The notes below the pieces were generated by a model. It saw only the letters and a list, made by a program, of their open reading frames with translations, searched no databases and was not told where the DNA came from. DNA of 64,000 bases. Origin: Brevundimonas sp. SORGH_AS_0993. Its GTDB lineage: Bacteria > Pseudomonadota > Alphaproteobacteria > Caulobacterales > Caulobacteraceae. Location: NCBI RefSeq assembly GCF_030818545.1, contig NZ_JAUTAH010000001.1, forward strand, positions 191,001 through 255,000. The letters are read 5' to 3'. Below, piece after piece: positions 34,793 through 42,850 of the stretch; within the stretch, counting starts at the first letter, position 1; every line of letters starts with the position of its first letter. A program made the translations under genes and the position numbers.

Positions 34793-36295
34793 ATGCAGCC
34801 GCTCGAACTGCCCGACTTCGACTTCGCTGACGATCCGACGGTCGAACGGCTTCTGCCGTCGTTCGATGGCCGGTGGAGTGCGCAGACCAAGACCATTCAA
34901 AAGGCCTTGGGGGTTCAGCGGCTCGAACTGAACGGAAACTGGGCTGGCGTCCCGACCGATTGGTGCTGCCCGGTCTGCCGACGCTACAAGCCCGAGATCG
35001 CCCGGCTGACGCCGGCGGGCGTCGTGCTGTGCCAACTCGACCGACACCATGACCATCTCGCTGACGAGGGTGCGCGCATCCTGTGGCGCAGTCAGCAGAA
35101 GCAGCCTGATCGGGCGCGTCAGGACGCGCTTCACAGCGCCATTCAGGTTTGCGTGGCGTTAGGCGAGCGGTTTCACCAGACTTTGGTCTGCAGCGACTGC
35201 AACGCTGCCGATGGAGCCGCCAAATCGGCGCTGGCGGGCGTGGTGCATCCGGAGTTCAGTTTCGCACCGTCGGAGATCGCCAAGTTTATTCGGGTCGCGC
35301 CCAACCGTTCGCATGAGGTCGATATCGACGCCGCGCGGGCCGTCTGGCTTGAGGTCGCGGACGATGTGCGTGATCGGCTATCCTTCATGGAGGTCATGGG
35401 GCGGCGTGTCGCCGAGGGCCGCCACAGCCGCGAGGGATCCGGATATACGCCCCACCACAAGGCCACGCTCCTGACGGACGTTCTCAGCGCGGCCGGACAT
35501 CCCAGAATGCAGGTCGAATGGCTGGCGGGCGCGATCGAGAAGCGCTCCATCCAGCGCGACGGCTTCGCGTCGTCCGTGAAGAAGCCATCGAAGAAAGCCG
35601 TCGCGGTTCCGACGTTGGATGATCTGGCGCGGTTTACCGCCGGCCAGCATGAGCGGGATTTCTGGCATGCCCCGGCCGAGGATTGGCGCTGCGCGGCCTG
35701 TGACCGTTCCCGCTTCGAGATGCTCCGCAAAGCGCCGAAGAGCGGCCTGTGGACCGCCGGCGCTCACCGGCGGCGCGTCTTCCTGAAAGAGGGCGTTCCC
35801 GACGCCCTGTGGCGCCGAAACGGCTGGTATGAGCACGGTCTGACCTTCGGCGACCATGAAACGGTCTGGATCTGCAAAGACTGTCGTCTGATCATCACGG
35901 ACGCCAAACAGACCGGCCAGAACCTGACGGACGACTGCCTCAGCGTCGCCGACGTCCGGGATTTGCTGATCTCGGTCACTCCGCACGAGCGACCGCAATA
36001 TGATCGCCAGGCTGCCGCTCGCCGCGCGAGGGACAATTTCGAGGTCATGGCGGCGATCGAGGACTACGATCTCCACCGTCGGCGATGCCTAGACCTGTTC
36101 TACGATCGTCGGCGGCTTCTGCGCTCGAACCGGGCGGCGGACATCGATCTCTGGCAGTTAGAGGCGGTGTGGGAAGACCATATCGAGGAAGGCCAGCGCC
36201 CTGGTCATCTCGCATGGTTGATCGCGGAAGGAGGCCGCTTCGCTGAGGTCAACGCGCGGGATCGATGGCCCCGGGATGGCGCCGATGAAGGCTAG
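34793..36295 (+). CDS. HNH endonuclease-like protein with a second zinc ribbon
   Basis: A 500-aa protein. The HNH motif is built from CCPVCRR (about residue 60), the catalytic-type histidines in QLDRHHDHLADEG (about residue 85) and VCSDCNAADGAAK (about residue 145). A second four-cysteine site is formed by WRCAACDRSRFEML and WICKDCR. This points to a nuclease that binds DNA through zinc modules. It is the last gene of a rightward cluster. It converges with the membrane protein gene, overlapping by about 4 bp. The HNH call is good; a defence role is inferred from context. Confidence 0.75.
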   Translation: MQPLELPDFDFADDPTVERLLPSFDGRWSAQTKTIQKALGVQRLELNGNWAGVPTDWCCPVCRRYKPEIARLTPAGVVLCQLDRHHDHLADEGARILWRSQQKQPDRARQDALHSAIQVCVALGERFHQTLVCSDCNAADGAAKSALAGVVHPEFSFAPSEIAKFIRVAPNRSHEVDIDAARAVWLEVADDVRDRLSFMEVMGRRVAEGRHSREGSGYTPHHKATLLTDVLSAAGHPRMQVEWLAGAIEKRSIQRDGFASSVKKPSKKAVAVPTLDDLARFTAGQHERDFWHAPAEDWRCAACDRSRFEMLRKAPKSGLWTAGAHRRRVFLKEGVPDALWRRNGWYEHGLTFGDHETVWICKDCRLIITDAKQTGQNLTDDCLSVADVRDLLISVTPHERPQYDRQAAARRARDNFEVMAAIEDYDLHRRRCLDLFYDRRRLLRSNRAADIDLWQLEAVWEDHIEEGQRPGHLAWLIAEGGRFAEVNARDRWPRDGADEG

Positions 36296-37077
36296 GCCGG
36301 TTCGTTCGGCGAGGTCAGTGGCGCCCGAAGTGTAAGGCGTTCGGCGAAGCCGGCGAGGTCGGTGAACACCTCCGGATACAGCCCGGAGATATTGAGCGCC
36401 GTCGCCACGTTTGTCGGACGAACCCGCGGCGTCTCGTTGGTTTCCCGCCGGGCATACGGAAACAGGACCGAAACCCTGGCGTCGATCAGGGCTGCGCGGG
36501 CGATGATCACCTTGATGGTGTCAGCCATCACCGCGTCACCCCGAGGCGTACGCAGGTTTCGCCATGCGGCGTCGGCGTTCGTCGCCAGCACCTGGAGTTC
36601 GGAGATGATCTGGGCGACCTGCTCACCTGGTTCATCGGGCGCTGTGAGGATGAAAGCCTGCAGATCGCGCACTACCTCGGTGGGCAGAACCGGCAAATTG
36701 ATTAGACCACCGCGCGGCGGCCTGATCTTGCCGACCCGACCCAGCACGGGCGAGACCGCCTTGATGACGGCGCGCGCGTATTCCGAGATGTCATTCAGGC
36801 TGAGGGGCAGCACGGCGCGGGCGGCCGCGGCGGCCCGTCGGTTTCGTTCGGCCTCGATACGATCGGCCTGCCTGATCTGCGACAGGACATAGTTGGCGCC
36901 GTAGATGGCGGCGAGCAGGGCGATCGCGGCTCCAGCCAGATCCTGCCATTTGTGGATTGAGGACACGCCGGCGGCGAATCCGGGCACGAAGGCGTCCGCA
37001 CCGATCAGCAGGCAGATCGACACGAACACAAGGCCCATCCCAATCGCTGGTCCCAGATGTTCTCTTTTCACGGGCAC
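36292..37077 (-). CDS. Hypothetical membrane protein
   Basis: A 261-aa protein starting GTG at 37077 (AGGA six bases upstream). Two hydrophobic segments lie near the N-terminus (about 12-33 and 43-66), then an Arg/Ala-rich helical stretch and a soluble C-terminal domain of about 170 residues without a recognisable family. It is read leftward between two rightward defence-like clusters, so it is an independent unit and may share the region before 37197 with the MNT-HEPN gene for divergent promoters. Confidence 0.65.
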   Translation of the reverse strand: MPVKREHLGPAIGMGLVFVSICLLIGADAFVPGFAAGVSSIHKWQDLAGAAIALLAAIYGANYVLSQIRQADRIEAERNRRAAAAARAVLPLSLNDISEYARAVIKAVSPVLGRVGKIRPPRGGLINLPVLPTEVVRDLQAFILTAPDEPGEQVAQIISELQVLATNADAAWRNLRTPRGDAVMADTIKVIIARAALIDARVSVLFPYARRETNETPRVRPTNVATALNISGLYPEVFTDLAGFAERLTLRAPLTSPNEPA

Positions 37078-37196
37078 GGCTCTTCCTGCGGTTGTGACGG
37101 CGCAAAACGCTGTAGACTGGACCCCATCACGACGCGAGGCCGCTTATCCATGAGAATACGCTTGCCCGAACTGGGGTGGTCGGGGAGACTCACCGG

Positions 37197-38111
37197 GTGA
37201 AGAAGAGTCTCGATCATCTGCCGCTGCGCAAGCAGTCGGAACTCCGCCACGTGGTCGATGTGATCAAAGCCGCGTTCGAGGAGGCGATCTCGACGCGCCG
37301 CGCCGCGCGTCTAAAGAACGGCAAGATCCTCAAAGTCATTCTGTACGGATCGTACGCGCGCGGCGACTGGGTGCACGATCCGGTCGGGCGCTATTTCTCG
37401 GACTTCGACCTGCTGGTCGTCGTTGATCATGAAGACCTGACGGACGGCGAGTTCTGGCATGACGCCGAGAACCGTACGATGCCCGGTGAGGGCGAAATCC
37501 GGACGCCTGTTAGCATCATCGTTCACAGCCTCGACGACGTGAATGAGCAGCTTGATCGTGGGCGTTACTTCTTCGCGGACATCCTTCGCGAGGGGATCGT
37601 TCTCTTCGACACGCCCGGCACCAAATTGCACAAGCCGGCGGACCTTAAGGCTCAGGTGGCGTTGGCCGAGGCGGAGGAATTCTTCACCGAATGGATGGCG
37701 AGTTCGGCCAGCTTTGCACGTGGCGCCAAGTTCTACATGGGTGAGGGCGATGATCCGAAACTGGCGGCGTTCAATCTCCACCAGTCGTCCGAACACCTGT
37801 ACCACTGCATTCTGTTGGTAGTGACGCTGTACAGCGGCAAGGCTCACAACTTGGCCTTCCTCCGCAAGAAGGCCGAGGCCATCGACGTCCGTCTGGCCGA
37901 CGCTTGGCCGCGCGAAACCAAGTTCGAGCGCCGCTGCTTCGAGCTATTGCGCGAAGCCTACATGAAAGCGCGCTACTCCAAACACTACAAGATCAGCGGC
38001 GAGGAACTCGCCTGGCTGACGGAGCGAGTGGAGGTATTGCGTGGCCTGACCAAGACGGTGTGCGAAGAGCGATTGCTGACGCTGCGCGAACGCGCCGAAG
38101 TCTCGGAATGA
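37197..38111 (+). CDS. Nucleotidyltransferase (MNT)-HEPN fusion protein
   Basis: A 304-aa protein. Residues 51-71 show the minimal nucleotidyltransferase motif: GSYARGDW followed by SDFDLLVV, with catalytic Asp69 and Asp71. The C-terminal half (about 150-290) is a HEPN helical domain, with FNLHQSSEHLYHCIL and ARYSKHYKI. MNT and HEPN partners form toxin-antitoxin pairs in which the MNT enzyme AMPylates the HEPN RNase; here both are in one chain. GTG 37197 is preferred for its GGGGAG site. The stop overlaps the next gene (ATGA). Confidence 0.85.
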   Translation: MKKSLDHLPLRKQSELRHVVDVIKAAFEEAISTRRAARLKNGKILKVILYGSYARGDWVHDPVGRYFSDFDLLVVVDHEDLTDGEFWHDAENRTMPGEGEIRTPVSIIVHSLDDVNEQLDRGRYFFADILREGIVLFDTPGTKLHKPADLKAQVALAEAEEFFTEWMASSASFARGAKFYMGEGDDPKLAAFNLHQSSEHLYHCILLVVTLYSGKAHNLAFLRKKAEAIDVRLADAWPRETKFERRCFELLREAYMKARYSKHYKISGEELAWLTERVEVLRGLTKTVCEERLLTLRERAEVSE

Positions 38112-39112
38112 GCCGGGCCAAGCAGCAGGTCGATCAACACCTGATCGATCGGGAGGGCCAAGCTCTGCTGCGCCGAAAGCTGCCTCGTCACTGGGTACTG
38201 CGAGAGTATCCCCCGGACTATGGGCTGGACTTTGTTCTCGAGCTCTTCAGCGAGGGCAAGCCCGATGACCAGGGGCGTACGCGGTACGAAACCCTGGGCG
38301 AGCATGTCTTCATCCAGTTGAAGACGATCGCCGACCCTCAAATCGCGCCTTTGCAGCTCTTCGCCCGGAGCAATGTCGAGAAGACCATGGAGGTGCTTCG
38401 CAGAGACGACCTGGTCGGCGAAGTGGACACCTATCGGTTCCCGCTGGAGACGCCCGAGCTGGTGACGATCGAACGCATGGGAATCGGCGTGCCGGTGCTG
38501 CTGGTGATCGCTGACCTTGCCAACGACCGATGCTCGTTCGTCTGTGTGAACGACTATATCGACAAGATTCTGATCCCAAGACACGAGGACTACCGCGTCA
38601 AGGCGAGCCGTACGATCCATGTGCCCATCCGCAACGAGATCGGATCGGACGCGGGCCAGATCGCCCTGCGCTGGTATGCAAAACGGCCCAAGCTGATGGC
38701 CGCGTTTCAACGCTTCACCTTCCAATTCTCGGAGTTGGGCTATGCGTTCGAGACCGATGGCTTCGACGCCATGGCGCGGTACTTCCTGCGCCGAATCTTG
38801 CCCTACGATTTCTGGGACGATGTCGAGATGTGGCAACCCATCGCCTGGTGGGCCGATGCGCTCCGGAAATACGACACCGAGGGTGGCGTGGTGTTGTTCA
38901 AAGGGCCCGACGGCAAGGCAACGCCAGCCGAAAGCCCGGAGCAGGCTGAATACTTCCGGCGGCTGAATATCCTGGAGCTCTGGCGATGTCTGTCGCTTCT
39001 GCCGAAGACTTACGAGGATATCTGTAGAGAGTGGTTCTTGCCGACGGCTCTCAGTGAGATCACATCCGCCCCTGAGCCGGGAGCAGCCGCGCCCGTCGCT
39101 CCCGCGTCTTGA
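38108..39112 (+). CDS. DUF4365 domain protein (PD-(D/E)XK nuclease-like)
   Basis: A 334-aa protein whose first 160 residues match DUF4365: VLREYPPDYGLDFVLELF carries the acidic residue and EHVFIQLKTI the Q-x-K part of a PD-(D/E)XK nuclease site. The C-terminal half is unassigned (DDVEMWQPIAWWADALRKYD). DUF4365 proteins occur in defence islands. It overlaps the MNT-HEPN stop by 4 bp, and the following transcript is separated by a pair of operators, so these two genes form one unit. Confidence 0.78.
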   Translation: MSRAKQQVDQHLIDREGQALLRRKLPRHWVLREYPPDYGLDFVLELFSEGKPDDQGRTRYETLGEHVFIQLKTIADPQIAPLQLFARSNVEKTMEVLRRDDLVGEVDTYRFPLETPELVTIERMGIGVPVLLVIADLANDRCSFVCVNDYIDKILIPRHEDYRVKASRTIHVPIRNEIGSDAGQIALRWYAKRPKLMAAFQRFTFQFSELGYAFETDGFDAMARYFLRRILPYDFWDDVEMWQPIAWWADALRKYDTEGGVVLFKGPDGKATPAESPEQAEYFRRLNILELWRCLSLLPKTYEDICREWFLPTALSEITSAPEPGAAAPVAPAS

Positions 39113-39118
39113 TGCAAT

Positions 39119-39163
39119 CCACGCGATGCGTGGATTTTGGATTTACGACCACGCATTGCGTGG
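39119..39163 (+). promoter_or_regulatory. Two 15-bp palindromes, probable operators
   Basis: CCACGCGATGCGTGG (39119-39133) and CCACGCATTGCGTGG (39149-39163) are near-identical palindromes 30 bp centre to centre, which is three helical turns. They sit directly before the ATG of the XRE-HTH gene at 39175 and just after the DUF4365 stop. The arrangement suggests cooperative binding of two repressor dimers, most simply autoregulation by the HTH protein itself. Confidence 0.75.
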
Positions 39164-39174
39164 TATCGTGCGCT

Positions 39175-39945
39175 ATGCCCGAACTTCTCGACCTGCAGCC
39201 GGATGAACTCCGGACCTTTCGCCAAAATCTGGATCTCACCCAAGCCGAACTCGCCGAGAAACTCGGCGGATCCCGCCGCTCCATAGAGGATTGGGAAGCC
39301 GGTCGACGCCAGCCCCCAGCGATGCTGCGCCTGGCGTTGGCCGCGCTCCGGTTCGATGTTCGGCCTTGGTCGCCAATCACGATCGACCCTCGCTACCCTG
39401 ACCGGGAGAGCGTTGAGAACTCTGTCCGAGATCGCTTGCACGAGACCGCCTCGGACCGGGCACAGACCAAGTTCGAGAATTGGTTGAGCGATACAGCGTC
39501 GCTGCCGCTCGCTGAAGCCATCCTCCTCGGATTCCTTGAGACGGCGACCGACGGTTACAACGACATCGAATGGACCGAGAGCTGGGATCGACTGCCGAAG
39601 TCAGGGTGGCGGACGACGATGGTTGTCAAACCCGTGCTGGGCAACGGTCTCCATCCGAACGTCGCCTTCGAAACCCGCCATGACGAGCACGCGCGGCGGC
39701 TGGCCGTCTTCGTCGACAGCAAAAGGCCGAATGAGCGACTGCCTGGCCGTCTTCGGGTCGAGCAAGCGCTGGTCGATCAGGGCTTCCGTGTCATGACGTT
39801 TAGCGGTGAGGAGATCCTCGCCGATCCCGAAGGCTGCATCGATCGGATCACAGGCGTGTTGATGGATTTGGTCGATGAGAACTTGGTTGCCGCCGGGATT
39901 ATCGGCCCGCCGAAGCGCAAGTCCGACATGATCTGCCCAGCTTGA
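39175..39945 (+). CDS. XRE-family HTH protein with nuclease-like C-terminal domain
   Basis: A 256-aa protein. Residues about 8-65 form an XRE HTH (LRTFRQNLDLTQAELAEKLG, with SRRSIEDWEAGRRQPP). The C-terminal region (about 165-250) reads RRLAVFVDSKRPNE, then RVEQALVDQGFRVMTFSGEE. This resembles the end of DUF559/Vsr-like PD-(D/E)XK folds, but the catalytic residues are not certain. It starts at ATG 39175, right behind two palindromic operators. It is followed by a 573-aa gene after 18 bp. Confidence 0.72.
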   Translation: MPELLDLQPDELRTFRQNLDLTQAELAEKLGGSRRSIEDWEAGRRQPPAMLRLALAALRFDVRPWSPITIDPRYPDRESVENSVRDRLHETASDRAQTKFENWLSDTASLPLAEAILLGFLETATDGYNDIEWTESWDRLPKSGWRTTMVVKPVLGNGLHPNVAFETRHDEHARRLAVFVDSKRPNERLPGRLRVEQALVDQGFRVMTFSGEEILADPEGCIDRITGVLMDLVDENLVAAGIIGPPKRKSDMICPA

Positions 39946-39963
39946 ACCGGGTGGACAGACCAC

Positions 39964-41685
39964 ATGAGCAGCAAAAAGCAGTTTGAGGCCCTGAAGGCGG
40001 TCGGCGTCCTTCCAGACGAAGGACGGACCCAGTGGCTCTCAGCCGCCGAAGACAGCGTCAAATTCCTCGGCTCCAATGCAACGAGCGGGTTCGTTGTCCT
40101 GTATGCGAGCATGCCGTGCGCTTGGATCGTAAGCGCGTTTGCGCTTACCGAACGGCTCTATCCCGTCGATCGTGAGAGCCTAAGCGAAGCAAGCATTTCT
40201 CTGGATGACACCTGGGTCATTCAGAAAAGCTACGGTGGAGGGGACGGACATCGGGTCTACCTCGATCCCCCTCTATCCTTCTCCGCCAAGGCGCTCGAAG
40301 GCGGAGATTTGCCGGTCTTTCGTCGAACCTTCTACGGAATGGACCGCGTTGAGCCCTTCGAGATCAATCAGAAGCTTCTGCACTGTCTGGGCTTGTTCTT
40401 CGTCGAACACCGAAAAGCGTACTGCCGCCTCGATTCAAACGGCGACCTTGAGGATGTGATCAACATCCACCGCGAAGAAGGCGCGGACGCATTCGATCGC
40501 AGAGAAATGGTGACGATCCGCATCGAGGATTTGGCGGAGTACCTCGCGCTCAGCAAAATGACGCTTGTTCGCCGGTTCGACTTCACCCGGGTCGATCATC
40601 GCACCTTCACCGGGTGGGGCGAGCCACAACGAGAGACCAAGGGTCAGGACGAGCTCTACTACAACCTGGGTTTGGGCGGTGGCAACGGGAGCTGGGCGAA
40701 CGGCTATCAGCTGTTGCGGACCTCAATCACCATAGCCGACCTAGAGGCGCGTTTCGCCGCTGAGAGTTCGTCCAAGGCGCAGCGAGAGTACGAGACTTTC
40801 ATAGCCTATGACTGGAAGAACCGGCGGGTCGTGGAAACATCGTGTGCGCCTGAAGCGACCGGAAACTATTTCACTGACAACGACCTGCCGTTCGAGCTCT
40901 CGCCAGCCTTTTTCCGCGCAGAGGTTTTAGCCAGGTACAAGGCTGATCCCGAAAAATACCGGCTCGACGACCGGTCAATCAGCTGTCGAAACGCCTGGAC
41001 GCTGAAGACCTTCGACATCAACGAAGCCGGCCAAGTCCATACCTATCTGGTCTACCTGGCAGATTTACCCATTGCCGAGCAACGCTATTGGAAGGCTTTC
41101 AATGAAGCCCCCAAAGCCGGCATTTCTAAACGCGCGTTCGAAACGGATTTCCAGGGTGAGTGGTCCTCCCAGTATGATCCGCTGCAGGAGGTGAAGCAGT
41201 CCATTGAGTTGCTGAATAAGGCTGGACTGCCTTGGTGGTCGCCCCGTGCGGAAGGGCTTCTGGACACCACCCGATATCCCAATACGGATTCCGAAAAAGA
41301 GTGGTCCGACGAAATCCTTGCGCTCGACCATCTGGTCGTTGAGGGCTTCATTGAGCGCGGTCTGAAGGCGCTGACTCAACATGCGGGCGGAGATCCTCCG
41401 ACTCATTCGGGAGGGTTGAACGCGCTAGCCGCCGCGCTTCGCGCTCGCGGGATGAGGGAGGCTGAAGCGGTGAAGACCGTTCAACCGTTCAAGACGCTTC
41501 ACCATCTTCGTTCGAAGGTGAAAGGCCACTCATCTCCGAGAGAAAAGGCCGCGCTGGTCAGCGCGGCCCTTCAGGCCCACGGGTCGTTTCCCGCCCATTT
41601 CCTGGCTCTGGCCTCGGAGATCGACGTTTCCCTTGCAAATGTGCTGGCGGCGCTGGACGTCCCTGGCCGGAAGACCAACGGGTAG
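39964..41685 (+). CDS. Uncharacterised 573-aa protein in the defence-like cluster
   Basis: I do not recognise this protein. It contains DLPVFRRTFYGMDRVEPFEINQ and LLHCLGLFFVEHRKAYCRLD, a segment YYNLGLGGGNGSWANGYQLL, and ISCRNAWTLKTFDINEAGQV, followed by a helical C-terminus of about 100 residues. No signal peptide or membrane helix is seen. The base composition looks less GC-rich than in neighbouring core ICE genes, fitting recent acquisition. It probably shares a transcript with the XRE-HTH gene 18 bp upstream. A defence function is only suggested by position. Confidence 0.6.
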   Translation: MSSKKQFEALKAVGVLPDEGRTQWLSAAEDSVKFLGSNATSGFVVLYASMPCAWIVSAFALTERLYPVDRESLSEASISLDDTWVIQKSYGGGDGHRVYLDPPLSFSAKALEGGDLPVFRRTFYGMDRVEPFEINQKLLHCLGLFFVEHRKAYCRLDSNGDLEDVINIHREEGADAFDRREMVTIRIEDLAEYLALSKMTLVRRFDFTRVDHRTFTGWGEPQRETKGQDELYYNLGLGGGNGSWANGYQLLRTSITIADLEARFAAESSSKAQREYETFIAYDWKNRRVVETSCAPEATGNYFTDNDLPFELSPAFFRAEVLARYKADPEKYRLDDRSISCRNAWTLKTFDINEAGQVHTYLVYLADLPIAEQRYWKAFNEAPKAGISKRAFETDFQGEWSSQYDPLQEVKQSIELLNKAGLPWWSPRAEGLLDTTRYPNTDSEKEWSDEILALDHLVVEGFIERGLKALTQHAGGDPPTHSGGLNALAAALRARGMREAEAVKTVQPFKTLHHLRSKVKGHSSPREKAALVSAALQAHGSFPAHFLALASEIDVSLANVLAALDVPGRKTNG

Positions 41686-41769
41686 GAAGTCGGTTGGGCG
41701 TGACGTTCGATGGTCGCACCAACGTCAGCATCGGATTTCCGATCAGCACGGCGGGGCGGGGCGTAGGCG

Positions 41770-42816
41770 ATGACCGAGTCGGACGATAATCCCCAACGGT
41801 TCTGGAGCCGATCAAATCCGCTTCGCGCGTTGGATGCTGACGAGAGGGACGCGACCCTGCTTCACCTTCGGGAGAGGGCCGAAGGACAAAGGGTCGCGCA
41901 CCAGCTGGCCACGGAGTTGCAGGCGCGGGAGAAGCGGTCTCACTACGGCGATCCAGAGGCGGCGCGGCGACATCTCGATCTCGTAAGGGCGCTTCGTCAG
42001 GCAGGACGGATCACCTTCGCGGAGTATGTGCTGCAGATCGGCAGCCGGATGGAACTGGTCTCCGACCATCGTTCCCACGAGGGCGCCTACAGCGCCGACC
42101 TCGCCCCGATTAGCGAGGCGATGGATCAGATCGCACGTTCGTACGGCCTGGCGGAGAACGAGTATTGGAAGCGCGGTGACGAGCCCGACGAGTATCGAGC
42201 ACTTGCCGATGCGTACGATGCCTGTCTCGACGCGAAGCTCGTGGAGACGATGCGCGAGTTCGGAGAGGCCGACCTTGCCAGCCTTCGCGAAACCGATCCC
42301 GCACAATATGACGCGCTACGTGAAGAAGGCCGACGGTCCGTCTTCGAGAAGGACAATCACTTGGTGGCACTGACCACCTTGATAGACTCCTATGAGCGCG
42401 AAGCAGAGGCGGCTGGCGGCGCCGGGGCCTATCTCGCCGGGTGTCTTCTGTGGGGCGCTGCGGTCGAGGGGCTGCTGCTGCTATGGTGTCTGCGCGCGCC
42501 CGAGGTCGCCCAGGCCGCGCGTCAGACCTTGCCGGCTAGGGAGCGACCGAAAAGGCCCGACCCCGCCGATTGGACCTTGGACAGCCTCGTGCATGTCTCG
42601 CGTGCTGCGGGCTGGCTTGGGGTTCTCGAAGACGACGATTTCGTCTTTCTAGTCGACGCGCTGCTGCAGAACTTGCGGCAATCACGAAACCTCATTCATC
42701 CGGGCCGGTCACTCCGGCAACAGCCGCACCTGAAGCGAGATAAGGCCGCGTTCGACGACGCAAAGGCTGCCTACACCGCGCTTCGGATTAACGAGGCTGC
42801 CCTGGGTCTCGGCTGA
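41770..42816 (+). CDS. HEPN-like protein
   Basis: A 348-aa, mostly helical protein. The C-terminal part has AGCLLWGAAVEGLLLLWCLR and then, about 80 residues on, LRQSRNLIHPGRSL, the pairing found in DUF4145/HEPN-like domains (a hydrophobic helix with Glu and an RN-x2-H motif). The N-terminal 200 residues are charged helices, with HYGDPEAARRHLDLVRALRQ. No partner gene is adjacent on the same strand except the orphan upstream. HEPN ribonuclease activity is plausible; a separate role cannot be excluded. Confidence 0.6.
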   Translation: MTESDDNPQRFWSRSNPLRALDADERDATLLHLRERAEGQRVAHQLATELQAREKRSHYGDPEAARRHLDLVRALRQAGRITFAEYVLQIGSRMELVSDHRSHEGAYSADLAPISEAMDQIARSYGLAENEYWKRGDEPDEYRALADAYDACLDAKLVETMREFGEADLASLRETDPAQYDALREEGRRSVFEKDNHLVALTTLIDSYEREAEAAGGAGAYLAGCLLWGAAVEGLLLLWCLRAPEVAQAARQTLPARERPKRPDPADWTLDSLVHVSRAAGWLGVLEDDDFVFLVDALLQNLRQSRNLIHPGRSLRQQPHLKRDKAAFDDAKAAYTALRINEAALGLG

Positions 42817-42850
42817 CCTGCTGAGTAACGCTTTTCAGTCGGACGACAGT

